NCBI GenBank assembly: GCA_030704615.1
Contig: CM060733.1
Span: 61,134,001 to 61,198,000, forward strand
Length of the DNA: 64,000 bases
Source of the DNA: Takakia lepidozioides
Lineage: Eukaryota > Streptophyta > Takakiopsida > Takakiales > Takakiaceae
Direction: 5' to 3'
The notes beneath the pieces were generated by a model. That model saw only the letters and a program-made list of their open reading frames with translations. It did not search any database and was not told the DNA's origin. Below are positions 46,640 to 57,435 of the stretch, one piece after another (positions within the stretch are counted from its first letter, which is position 1; each line of letters begins with the position of its first letter). Position numbers and translations under genes: made by a program.

Positions 46640-47395
46640 CTGCCTTCAACCCGTTGTGGAGTTCTTCGAAGAGTTGAGAGGGAACTACCAAGGGGTGAGG
46701 ACAGAGAAGTTGCGGAGCTTGCAAGAGTTCCAACGGAAGCCGACCGATAGCTTGAGGAGCTTTCACTCGCATGAGGCGCTGATAAATGTAACCCAAGGGG
46801 TTACGGAAGCTCAGCAGTCCAATTCTGGTATGGGATATTGGACAAGCTGAGGAGAAGGGTGCGGGATGCAACTCTCCTACAAGCGGCCCAACCACCTTAG
46901 CAAATGTGTTTTTGCTGGCAGAGCGGATAGAGCTCAACATGGTGGAGGAACGAATGGTCATGGTGGGATTTGCTAAGGAGACACCACGGGGTAAGTGGTG
47001 CTCCTAGCCAACCACTACCTCAACGTGCTCAAGGCACAAGGGGCTCAGGTGAAGCTCAGGGAAGGGCAGAGAGTACCTCAAATGCGGGGTCTCTCCCTTC
47101 ATTTGCTGGCCAACAACGGGCGGATGTGGTGTGCTGGACATTGTGGAGGACCCCTGTCAAGAAGGATTGTCCAGAGGGAGGCAAAGGGTCGGCACATGCC
47201 ACAGCCTGCACAGTTACAGTGTGGGCATTGTGGCAAACACGGCATGGAGAGCTCAGTGTTATGGTTTGGGCATCCTGAGTTGCGCCCAGGCCAGTTCCAA
47301 GGGAACAATGGTGGCCGGGGGCAAGGTGGAGCAGCCCAGAGGGGGGCCAAGGGCAAGCTCAACGTGGCCAAGGACGCGGAGTCAGGGTGTTGACC
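46640..47395 (+). pseudogene. gag of the nested gypsy element
   Basis: Retrotransposon gag motif VEFFEELRGNYQGVRTEKLR, then LQEFQRKPTDSLRSF at 46,656-46,850. It continues in another frame (LLAERIELNMVEERMVMVGF, about 46,910-46,970). Further on, CGHCGKHGMESSVLWFGHPE (about 47,220-47,275) looks like a CCHC zinc knuckle with its last Cys replaced. The frames are broken at least twice. Confidence 0.6.
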
Positions 47396-48058
47396 AAGGC
47401 ATGGCCAACCGGCTTCAGCAGCTAGAGCAGAGGCTCGCTGCCATGGCTACAGCTCAGGTGGTACCGGCTCTAAGGCCGGATGGTCCACCTCCTGCTCCTG
47501 AGGGAGGAGATATGGGAGCATGGATTCATGTGTGGAGAAGCACTACCACTAGTGCAGGTGGAGTCTGCTGCAGCCGTGACTCGAGGAGCAGCACGAGTTC
47601 CTGAGCCACGAGGTGCAGAGTGGAGTTGGATCAACAGCGTGGGGAGGCAAGCCGTCAGGCTAGGCTTCCTCAGTCATTCACATTGGCGGAGACAGTGTCG
47701 ACGCCATCCATGGCACCTAGTTCTCGCCCGACTGTTACCGAGGCGGGAGGTTACTATGCCATTGGGGAGAGCTACAACCACGGCAGCACCACTACCTAGT
47801 GTTGCCAAGGCTACGCCGCTAGTGTGCTGTTAGGAGCGGCCACATCTGTGTGCCAGCTCCATTGTTCTCGCTACCAATGATTGCGACGCTGGGGATAAGA
47901 CCAGCTGAGGTGTTCAGGCTGGCAGCTACACTCTGTGAGAGTGGGGAGGTTACTACTTCATCTTCTGCGGAATAGTGGGAGGTGTAGTGCCGAGGGATCC
48001 TCGGATTTGAGGGTCAAGACTGCCACGGCGGCGCCAGAGCAAGCTGCAGGCTGCCAGG

Positions 48059-49315
48059 TTGATGGAGCTGCCAGCTAGGCCAGCCATTGAGCGCGCCATG
48101 GTGACACCTGGAGTTGTTATGTTAGAAACCAGGATGGCATTTTTTCTGTTTGAGTGGACCGCCAGCAAGAGGTACCGGCCCCTGCGAGTCTTGTTGGACT
48201 CGGGAGCTCAGCCATTGATGCTGGGCAGAGCTGCTATTGCAGGCTTAGGCCTCACGGAGGCGGATATGGAGCCCTGTCCTTTCCAGATACAGACGTCTCT
48301 GGGAGGATCGGAGCAGGCTCGGGGCATGACACGGCATGAGTTGGCTATCAGACTACGGCCGGATCACCCTACAGATGGCTCAGTGATGCGAGCCAAGGCC
48401 ATTGTGACAGACGCGTCTCATACGATGTCCTGGTTGGTGGGGCAGTGTTGTACCCCATGGCTTCACCCTGGATTTTGGGAGGAGTCAGCTTCCTATAGCC
48501 TGCATGGCAGTCAGGGAGGGCCGCGCGTTGCAGCTCCTGTGACGTTCATAGGAGGATTTGCGTTGCCCACGAGGCAAGATGCCGACACTAGCAGCATTCA
48601 CAGCGGCAGTGAGTTGCCTAGAGAGTTGCTTGAGGGCAATGCTCATTCAGAGGATGTACCACCTCCGGAGAGCAGGATGACATGTATGGTATGGCGAAGT
48701 TGCCTACCATGGTTGCTCAAACTCTTGTGGGCACGAGCAAGGATTTGCAACGGGATGCTGATCGACGGGCAACAGCCTGGGTGGAGGCTTTTGTACCGTC
48801 AGGAGAGGAGGAGAGTGTGGGGATTGCACAGGACCACCTCAATTGTCTCCATTGGACACCACACCTATTGTTGGCAGTATCCGGATGAAGGCATTTGTCT
48901 TCTGGATTTGTTTGGCGGGATCAGCACCGGATTGGCTGCTGTGTTACAAGCAGGTGTACGAGTTTCGGCGTTACTGTATGTGGAGAAGGATGAGACTGCA
49001 CGACGCATTTCACTTCGCCATGTTGCTCAGTTGGTGCAGCGGTACCCTGAGTTGTTGTCGGTGTCTGCAATTCGTGGATATCAGCAGGCCTTGCCAGCAA
49101 CGTTTCGTTGCTGGGGGGCGCAGGATTTGGAGCGGGTTGGCTCCATTGATCTGGTAGTGCAGTTTGGCCCTGCCAAGGGCATTCATCAGCCGGGCATAGC
49201 AATGGATTGCGAGACTCGAGGTCGGGTCTGTTTTGGGGAGATGGTGCGGGTTTTGCGCCACTTCAGCTTCATCAAGCTGTATCTCCAGCATACATCTTGG
49301 AGAATGTGCCACTGA
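48059..49315 (+). pseudogene. Protease plus N-terminal part of the DNA methyltransferase
   Basis: A 418-codon open frame. Its N-terminal third holds a retropepsin-like site, LLDSGAQPLMLGRAAIAGLG (about 48,192-48,250). It then runs without a stop into methyltransferase motif I, LLDLFGGISTGLAAVLQAG (about 48,900-48,955), and motif II, YVEKDETARRISL. After about 49,130 the frame is wrong: the rest of the methyltransferase continues in a different frame, so the fusion protein is interrupted by a frameshift. The direct linkage suggests that the ancestral element encoded protease and methyltransferase in one polyprotein. Confidence 0.7.
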
Positions 49316-49850
49316 TGGGCGATTCTCGGGCCAGGGTTGATGGCTAGTGTGCATCAAGTCCGGTCGTGGCTTGGGTCAGCAGTGTTGCTAGATGCAGCTA
49401 CAGTGGGGGTCACGGGCTCATCATCCACGGCTATGGTGGACTAACATGATGCCACCCCGCACTGCTCAAGCGTGCATTTGATGGGTGCAGCGGCCAGCAC
49501 ATCTCACAGTGGATAACATTCTGGACACAGGGAAGCAGTCTCAACGTGTGAGACCGATGACCGTTCGCCTTTGGCAGTGGTCAACAAGGTGGGTCAACCG
49601 AGCAGCATTACCTACACTGCTCAGCTTCCCAGGATCGCATGCTTTCCGGGATAGTGGACCTTGGCCTCCGTGGGATGCTCAGTTGCAGCAGTTAGTGGAG
49701 CCTAATGCTGACGAGCGTGAGCGGGCAATGGGTTTTACCACTGGTACCACGCGGTGTCGTCTCTTTCTGAGGCATCACGTCGTCAGTGTTGGGCAAGCAA
49801 TGGATCTCAATTGCTTGACCTGGATTATCAGCTTGGCTCTAGCTGAGCAA
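48880..49850 (+). pseudogene. Cytosine-5 DNA methyltransferase domain within the gypsy polyprotein
   Basis: Would transfer a methyl group from SAM to cytosine C5. Motif I (DLFGGISTGL, SAM binding) and II (YVEKDE) lie in one frame. Motif IV with the catalytic Cys (WPCQGHSSAGH; Cys codon 49,171-49,173) and motif VI (AYILENVPLMGDSRA, 49,288-49,335) lie together in a second frame. An AHHPRLWWTN segment (about 49,408-49,445) matches the motif VIII region. ERERAMGFT (about 49,717-49,743) and VGQAMDLNCLTW (about 49,788-49,825) match motifs IX and X. Catalytic residues therefore survive, but frameshifts separate them. The motif I form (LFGGISTGL) is closest to the DNMT3/DRM side of the family; this subfamily call is tentative. 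Confidence 0.78.
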
Positions 49851-50269
49851 CGCAGAGTGCGGAAAACACTTCCCTCAATGGTCTCTCTGCCTACCGAGAC
49901 GTACAGGCAGTGAGGGGGGCGAGCATATGAGGACCACGGGGTGCATGCATCCATGGCACACTGGGAGGTGCTCGAGGTTCAGAGGGAGTTTGGCAGCCAA
50001 GGCGGCTGTGATGGATGAGGTTGGGGATTCGTCTCGGGTTGAGGAGTCCTCAGGATGAGATGATGGGGCATGATGAGGCCTTCATTGACTGAGCAGTAGG
50101 GAGTACTGCTCAAGAGGTTGCAGCATCATAGCAACCACGGACGCGTCCTCTACCTCTAAGCCCACTGGACTTAAGGTTGTATTACGGAGGACAATTGGGA
50201 GCCTGACATTGGACCCATTGTCACCGGAGGAGAGAGACGACGTATACGGCGGTTCCTGAGGGCTTACAG

Positions 50270-51600
50270 GAATTTCTTTGCCTTCAGTTGAAGGACTTGG
50301 GAGCACTGAAGGGTCAAGAGATCCGTATTGAGTTGGCCACTGACACGCCAATCTTTCGGAGACCCTATGATCAGTGACATGGAGAGGTCTTTGATTCAGA
50401 TGAGGACTCAAGATCTCTGGGAGGCAGGTTTGGTGGAGCCTCTGGTGGAGAGTATGCTTCAGCCACAGTGATGCCAGCCAAGAAGGATGTCTATGGCAAT
50501 TGGACGGAGAGACGTATGTGCGGTGATTACCGGCCTGTAAATCGTCAGACCAAGTCCGATAAGTATGCCATGCCAACACCAGAGGAGATCTTTGATGCCA
50601 TCGGGCATGCTAAGGCTTTAGCACTTTGGATTTACGATCCGGATATCACCAGTTGCCAATCAAGGAGGCGGACAAGCAGAAACCGACATTCTAGGGATCA
50701 ATGAGCACGGCAAGGATTGCCTATATCAGTGGCGGTTCTTACCATTTGGGCTTAAGAATGCTCCTGCAGAGTTTCAGAGAGTCATGGATAGGATTTCTAG
50801 CAGGGGTGGACTTTGCTCGGTGCTACATAGATGACATCATCATCTTTAGTGTTACGATGGAGGAGCATGAGAGACACCTTCAGGTGGTATTGGACGCTTG
50901 AGAGCGCACGGATTGAAGTTGCATCCGGGGAAGTGCAAGTTTTTCCACGACCAGATTGAGTATCTGGGTCCATGATATATCCTGGAGATTGGGGGTAAGC
51001 AGACTAAGGTAGAGGCCATTGCACAAATTCCACGCCCCACGGATGTGAGCCGAGTTCGAGCTTTCATGGGGTTGGCAACTATTATAGACGGTTTGTCAAG
51101 GGATTTAGTACCATTGCAAGGCTCTAACCAAGCTGACCAAGGTGGACCGGAGTGGCAGTGGGAAGGAGCAGGAACGAGCTTTTCAAGAGCTCAAGGCGAG
51201 GTTGACCTCGGCGCCTATCTGAGACGACCTATCAGGGGTCCCTTTCAGCTGCATACGGATTGGAGCATGCTGGGGCTTGGAGCGGTGCTCACACAGGTGG
51301 ATGATGAGGAAGAGAGTTCATAGTGGCTTACGCTAGCCGCTCGAACAACGCTGTCGAGGCTAAGTACAGCTCATATGAGGGAGAGTGCTTAGCTGCATGT
51401 GGGCCGTGGCACACTTCAGGTGCTATCTATACGGCAATCTTTTCACCCTTGTCACGGATCACCAGCCACTCAAGTGGTTGATGGAGTCAGACAGCTTACG
51501 GGGAAGCTTGCACGGTGGGCACTTATACTCCAGGAGTATGACTTTCAGGTTGTGCATCGACCGGGTTTGGTCAATCGGGATGCGGATGGATTGAGTCCTC
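50270..51600 (+). pseudogene. Reverse transcriptase and RNase H of the nested gypsy element
   Basis: RT motifs in order: MPAKKDVYGNWTERRMCGDY and RPVNRQTKSDKYAMP (50,468-50,580), a damaged second block, WRFLPFGLKNAPAEFQRVMD (about 50,730-50,790), then the active site CYIDDIIIF (about 50,821-50,848). After the thumb comes the RNase H start HTDWSMLGLGAVLTQVDDE (51,250-51,310) and TDHQPLKWLMESD (about 51,455-51,495). The YIDD site is intact but the frame shifts several times. Confidence 0.85.
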
Positions 51601-51949
51601 AATCCATGCATGAGCCAGCAGATGACACTGGAGCTCGTGGCATGGTGAGACGGACGAGGAGATGGTGCCGGGATGGCACGCATCTGCATTTTTTGTGTAT
51701 CTTGGCATCGGGAGGTCAGATTGGACCTACAACAGGGATGACTGTAACGGAGTGTCTGAGGACCCTGAGGCTAGTGATGAGCTAGGGTGGTGCCAGAGAT
51801 ATACATGAGGATTCGGCTGTTGGACTACTACTACCTCCGCACGGGAGACACGGCAGCCATTGTGACTGCCGGAAGAGGGATCGGATCCCTGCAACGAGCC
51901 AAGAGGTTCAAGTGGGAGGGGATACACCTACTTCAAGTGTGGGAGGTGG

Positions 51950-53000
51950 TCGGGTGAGGATTGTGCCTCACCCCACACAGCGTGCACGGTTAGTGCGGCA
52001 TGCCCATGAGGAGTTGAGGCATTTGGAGTGCGACGCACTCACAGTTACTGCAAGGGCAGTATTGGTGGCGTGGTATGCATACAGAGGTGCAACAGTTTTG
52101 TGGCTAGGTGCATGGTGTGTGACAGGGTGCGTGCTTTGTTTAACGCCCCTACCACACAGTTGCATCCTTTACCTATCATGGGATTGGGCTACAGATGGAG
52201 TCTTGACTTTCGCAGGACCGTTGCCACTGACTATGCGCCACCACAGATATGTGTTGGTGATGGTGGAGCACTTCTCCAAGTGGATTGAGTTGGTTCCATT
52301 GCCTGACAAGGCTAGTGAGGGGGCTGCGTTTGCATTCTTGGATCGTGTGCTTAGCCGATTTGTGCTCCAGCTGAGGTACTCACGGACCAAGGGAGAGAGT
52401 TCTTGGGGAGTTTCAGGCTTTGTGTGATAAAGCCTTGATAGACCACCGCACCACTTCTCGGGATCATCCTGAGCCGATGGCTTAGCAGAGAGAGTTGTTC
52501 AGACGGTGAAGAGGGTTTTGCGCAAGTATGGCTTGCAAAGGACACCTAGGAGATTGGGATCTTCAGGTTCCTTGGTTAGCCATGGGCTACAGGTTCAGCA
52601 AACAAGCATCACTTGCCTCTTTCTCACCATATTTCATTCTCTTTGCCGGGAGCCGGATTTGCCTGCAGCCATTCGTAGGGACACTGCTCAAGTCCTTAAC
52701 CTTGACGATCCGGACGTGTGGGTACGTGCATGTGATCAGCGTGCAGAGTTGTTCAAGAAAGTCATGCCCATGGCTTTTGAGAACCTGCCATTGCGCACAG
52801 CACCGTGATACGTTGAGGTATGCCACTATACGTGGTGGAGGATATCGTCCTGGGGTTCGGAGGTTTAGCCTTGGTGACTATGTTTTATTTGCAGCAGACT
52901 GCTCCTACGACTCTGGATGTTACTGCAGGGCGTGTTATTCTGAGGGTTCGAGAGGTGTTGCCCTCAGGGGTCTTATCTTGGAGGGTCGGGATGGCATGAC
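51950..53000 (+). pseudogene. Integrase of the nested gypsy element
   Basis: The His/Cys zinc region (HAHEELRH ... ARCMVCDRV) is split between frames at 51,990-52,135. The core keeps the first Asp (SLDF before the LPLTMRHHRYVLVMVEHFSK block), the second Asp (LTDQGREF, about 52,377-52,400) and the Glu (ADGLAERVVQ, about 52,475-52,505). The C-terminal part has RRFSLGDYV (about 52,857-52,885). It matches the minus-strand copy at 63,312-64,000 closely. Confidence 0.8.
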
Positions 53001-53089
53001 TTGGAAGGACCATGTGCGTAATTGTGCGCCATGTCACCTTCCAATGTCGATGGCAGAGTTGACCCAACTTGGCAGTGGTACCTGCAGGT

Positions 53090-53238
53090 TTGAGGTGCAT
53101 GCTTTGTGGGTCTGCCAAGGGGCAGCCACCATGCTGGTGTGTGATCGATGCTCAAGGGGTTGGCATATGGGATGCTTGACACCACCTCTTGAGAAGGTTC
53201 CTGACGGAGATTGGTTGTGTCCACACTGCTTGGGATAG
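53090..53238 (+). pseudogene. PHD finger at the C-terminus of the gypsy integrase
   Basis: The segment VCDRCSRGWHMGCLTPPLEK and the following DWLCPHC give the second half of a C4HC3 PHD finger, ending just before a stop at 53,236-53,238. The first Cys pair (CMLC followed by GSAKG) is in another frame 35-40 bases upstream, so one frameshift splits it. PHD fingers commonly read the state of the histone H3 tail. Position after the integrase core parallels the chromodomain of chromoviruses, which guides insertion. Confidence 0.75.
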
Positions 53239-53495
53239 TGGCAGTGGACATGACTGGAGGCAGCTAACAAGACATGGAGGCCAAGCTCATAGGAGTCAAT
53301 ACATGAGATCCCAAGCTCAAGTTCACAGGTTGCAAGACGGCGACTATTGATGGGGCAACTCTTGCACCCGCCTCTTGATCTATCGAGTTTGAGTGTAGTA
53401 GGGATAATGGTGGAGGACTTAGTGAGGCTATGGTCACTATCACATCTTGTGGCTACCTGGACTTAGAGGACCTAAGCACCAGCTAGGGGGGCGAT

Positions 53496-54009
53496 TGTGT
53501 GGACTAGTGACTGCCATAGTGGGCAGCATAATGGCAGCCTAGTGACTGACTAGTTGTAGCCTAGTGGTTGGACTAGTGGCTGGACTAGTGGTGGACTAGT
53601 AGTATACTAGTGTGTGGTGTGCACTGTGTTGTGTGGTTTTGGACAACGATGTAGTTGTGTAGCGATATGTATGCGCACGACAGCTGTTCAAATTATTTTA
53701 CCACTAGTGTGAAACTAGCTAGGAAATAGCTAGCTTTTCATATTGACATTTGGGATTGGCCCAAGTGTCAATCCAGGGGTCAAGGCAGATTTAGGCCCTG
53801 GAGTGGTTATCTTCACGGCAAGCGCATGAGGCTCATCTTTTCTCGAGTTGACCTCCCGCGCCTAGCTATGGCGCCGTAGTGTGGATTCCCCATGGCGTGG
53901 GGTGCACTGGCTTGACTTGTATTTGAGTGATGAGGTTATATATGCATGAGTTTATGCTTCAGCTTTGTGAGCTCGCATGAGCTCGTGCTTGTATTCTCTT
54001 CTTTATCAT
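53496..54009 (+). repeat. 3' LTR of the nested gypsy element (about 514 bp)
   Basis: Starts TGTGTGGACTAGTGACTGCC right after a purine-rich tract. It is unusually rich in ACTAGT/CTAG in its first 120 bp. A TATA-like TTATATATGCAT lies at 53,936-53,947. It ends TTCTTTATCAT, where the same starting sequence begins again at 54,010. Confidence 0.7.
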
Positions 54010-54196
54010 TGTGTGGACTAGTGACTGCCATAGTGGGCAGCATAATGGCAGCCTAGTGACCTGACTAGTTGTAGCCTAGTTGGTTGGACTAGTGGCTGGA
54101 CTAGTGGTGGACTAGTATATACTAGTGTGGTGTGCACATGTGTTTGTTGGTTTTGGACAGCGATGTAGTTGTGTAGCGATATGTATGCGCACGACA
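54010..54196 (+). repeat. Second, truncated LTR copy joined head to tail
   Basis: Repeats the first 187 bp of the LTR at 53,496 with a few single-base differences, then breaks off after GCGCACGACA and changes to unrelated sequence. There is no primer binding site or gag after it. The LTR-LTR junction has one extra T. Confidence 0.75.
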
Positions 54197-57100
54197 CGGC
54201 ACTTGGAAAGGACTTCATCCCCGAGATTGCAAAACACTATTCTCGGGCCATGCAGCCGACCATGCAATTGGAGAAACTGCATCACCTCTCAACGGCATGT
54301 GTTGAGGTGAAAGAGAAGGTGAGGTTTCAATGCACTGAGTTCCTTCCTAGCAATAGCCACTCTCTTCCAGCTCCTGACATTGGACGGAATGGCAGACACG
54401 GTTGCTGTCGATCTGGAATGCATCCGAGAGCATAAGGACAATGTGGTCTTTTCCACTCGAAGTTTTCGACCCTGCCGTGGATGTGTGGCTCAACCGCATG
54501 ACTTGGTGGTTCCAGGTAATTCAAGGTACTTCCCCAGATTTGCTTTTTTGAAATGAATTCCCTGAACTGCTACGTGACAATGCATTTGGGAATCACAGGT
54601 AATGTCGAATGCGAAGGAGCAAGTCGTAATGCACACAAATTCGTTCGACTTGTACGTCAATGGGATGGAACACAGACATTGGAAGACTACGTGACACGTT
54701 TCAGATGTGCGTACAAGGACACCTTTTCGCCAGAGAGCTACAGACAGCAAGAAGGAGCGTGGAGTTTACACATCAGGAGGGAGCGGGGAAAGCTACAATG
54801 CGAATTGTTTACAGGTGAAGCACAGCTCAGCTGCCCTTGTATGCGAAGCCTGGTTACGAGGTTTGTCTCGGAAATGCGGCACCGCATTCGCATTTTATGT
54901 TTTCGGTGGCACTCTGCAAGTAGGTTCGTCCAATCTTATGCTCACGCATGCTGACTGCCTTGCAGGTATTGAAATACGTGCTCCTTCAGACAGGGGCCCT
55001 GGCTCAAGAGCCCCCCGTTCTTCATGGCTTGGACCGTGGCGGGCCCAAGCTGTGTCTACACACCCGAGATGCGAAACAATGGCATCCCCGCGCATCTCGT
55101 TGGATGCCCCTGGTACTTGGACATGTCTGGCGTATTGTTGACGAGTCTGAGAAAGATCTGCACGCCTTGGTAGAATAGAAGAGAAAGGAAAGACGTGTCC
55201 CTGCTTGGCCAAAGTCGGCAAAGGAATCTGCTGCTCTGGAAGAATCTAGAAAGACAGCTGAGATGGCACAAAAGACGGTGGATGCAGCTGTGCAGGCCCA
55301 ACAGAAGGGGTCGAGAAGAGACTCGCCCAGCAAGGATTAGCTGTTGTGACGGCCCAAAACGAGAAGCAGAATAGCCTGTTCAGGAAAGGGTGAGGAGAGG
55401 ACTCCGATGGAGACTTTGCAAACAGCCCACCCCCCAAACGCAGGCTGCCTCCCCTGTGCCCACGTTGTCACGAGAGGCACGAGAACTGGCTCGGCAAAGA
55501 AGGCACTCTTCAAACCCCCCAGGGGGGCCACCTTTCGAGCCGGTGGAAATGAAGAGGCCGAAAGTGGCTCCCGAAACAGTAGTCCGTGTGTAAATGAGAG
55601 TTTCTTGGCGGCTTGGATGGACGGGCAGCCAAGTTGGCATACAAAGACCATGGAGGGTCTGAAGGGCAGAGCACTGAAGAAGGCGACTGCCAAAGAGCCT
55701 TCCGACACCCCAGGATTTCAGAATATGGTCTGTTCTTTGAGAGGGGTGTGTGCAGACAAGATTGTAGGAGGGCGGAATGCCACCGATTGGTCTTGCGATA
55801 TGATCATCTTGGATATTCCGGACGGAGAGCCTGTGGAAGGACTGCAAGCTTTGCCATCTTAGAACAGTGTACTCGGAGGACTTTTGGAAGAAAGGATCGG
55901 GCTTGCCGCATGGTGTTGGACGACAGAGGCTGTGTGGTTGTTCTGGCGACAGAGAAAAAAACACTCAACAGGAATTGCGAATGGACCCGCAAGAGCGCCG
56001 TCCCGATTCTGAAAAAGAAGGTGGACGTGCATCACACACAAGGCCCTTCGGTCGGAATGGAAGAAGGTGATTACGACACTGGCACTCGTCACACTTCGTT
56101 TGCTTGGGTGTTTTCAAATGCGGTGCCGCATTCGTTTCTAATCGTTCCCCCCTGTGTATGCAGACGAAGCGTTTGATGCATACTGCTTTGTGAAGGAGAA
56201 CTCCACCTTTGCTTTCCGGAAGGAGGGAAGAAAGGTTGACCCGAACTGCGACCCCCTCGATTACGACGTTCTGTTCAACAACGTTCCCAAGAACTTCTCC
56301 CTCATAGCCTCACTTCAACGGAACCCCTGCGGTACTCACGGACTCGGAGCCCTGGCCTTCATTCAGACAATTATGGAGACATGCACAGACGTGGAGGGCA
56401 CAGTGCTGGACCTCATCTGTGGGACAGGTATGCAGAATCTTGATCTATGCTATTCTGCAAATTCTCGTTAGGATGTAGTTCGCAACATCTGAAGCGCCAT
56501 GTTGTAATGTGTGGATGGCATTGTAACAGGTGCCTCAATGTGGGCTGGGCGGTTTTCCGACCGGCACCTCTTTGCCTACGAGGAGGATTCATCCGGTGGG
56601 GATCCCATCTGGAAGGGCTGCAACGGAATGTTAAGGCTCCCAACAGAGCGGAAGTCTCCTCGGATTCGTCGGAGTCCGTGGAAGACACAGTGGACATTGA
56701 TGCGGAGGAGAACCCCGGAATACGAGTGAGTGCAAACATTGTAAGTTTGCAAAGCCTTCTGGTCATTTTTGTCAACGAATTTCCGGAGTGTGGTTCTCAT
56801 TAGTCTCGTTGATGATTGTCATGTGCAGGATTGCAGGGTCCGGGTCGAAAGATGTAGGGCCTACACTTCCTGCCAGGAAGAATGTCCCGTTCTTTGCGAG
56901 GGCCGACTTCATGACGAGCCCGGTGAGGGACTACTCCCTTCCTAGTTATGCAGCTAAACTCGCAAATACAACGATTAGAAGAAGTAAGAATCCCAGTAAA
57001 GTAGAGCAGATTTTTGGAGAGGGCTAGGGAGGACAGAAGGATAAGGAAAGAGTTGGCAGCACTCAGACAGGTAGAACGGGTACGAAAGTACATATGTGAT

Positions 57101-57322
57101 TCAGCGGATGAGAGCGACGCAGACAGGGAGGAAGACGACCCAACGGAGGTGAGATGGACAGTTCCGCAAGGGGAAGATGGGATTTTCGAAAGCCTGGCCA
57201 ACAAGCAGTCCGCTGGAGATGAGAAAGGCAATGAGGGGGTGGAGGCGGAGCAGGACAGTCTAGAACAGATGAGGATTCGGATGATTTTCAAGATTAATAG
57301 AATTTTAATGAAGTCTCTGTAA
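54197..57322 (+). pseudogene. Methyltransferase-like cargo gene of the giant transposon (motif IV before motif I)
   Basis: Coding-like pieces run through this span with GT-AG introns and small frame breaks. Early pieces (GKDFIPEIAKHYSRAMQPTM; DTVAVDLECIREHKDNVVF) are unrecognised. A charged helical segment near 55,165-55,370 may be a coiled coil, followed by a basic Pro-rich stretch. Then SCDMIILDIPDGEP (about 55,793-55,835) resembles a DPPY-type motif IV, MVLDDRGCVVVLATEKK follows, and after about 170 residues GTVLDLICGTG (56,395-56,427) resembles the SAM-binding motif I. A clean intron (56,428-56,530) separates it from ASMWAGRFSDRHLFAYEED. This order, with motif IV first, defines beta-class N6-adenine/N4-cytosine DNA methyltransferases. 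An acidic tail ends at 57,322. Homology is inferred from motifs only. Confidence 0.42.
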
Positions 57323-57435
57323 ATGTAAATTCTCTTCCAGAGTATATAAAGGAAATTTCTCCCGACATTCGTGACCCCTCTCCAGTGTGCATTCCAGCCA
57401 CACAATCGCCCAAACCACGACGCTCCCAAAATCAG

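Larger units (their letters stand above)
46450..54196 (+). mobile_element. Ty3/gypsy retrotransposon carrying a DNA methyltransferase and a PHD finger
   Basis: Order along the plus strand: gag (46.6-47.4 kb), aspartic protease (about 48.1-48.5 kb), cytosine-5 DNA methyltransferase domain (48.9-49.85 kb), RT (50.3-51.1 kb), RNase H (51.2-51.6 kb), integrase (51.95-53.0 kb), PHD finger (53.1-53.24 kb), purine-rich tract (AGCTAGGGGGGCGA, 53,481-53,494), then LTR. RT before integrase defines Ty3/gypsy. Many frameshifts and stops, so this copy is inactive. No 5' LTR is visible and the left edge is approximate. It is nested in the giant DNA transposon. A second copy of the family begins at 64,000 on the minus strand. 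DNA methyltransferase capture by charophyte gypsy elements has been reported in the literature; the PHD finger beside it is noteworthy. Confidence 0.8.

Noticed and set aside
49150-49190. Loss of the catalytic cysteine (Pro-Ala instead of Pro-Cys) in the methyltransferase
   Set aside because: Pro-Ala appears only if the upstream frame is followed; in the frame shared with the ENV motif the Pro-Cys-Gln motif is intact, so the defect is a frameshift.
49010-49357. Minus-strand frames over the methyltransferase domain
   Set aside because: Antisense shadows of the plus-strand methyltransferase, whose motifs are clear.
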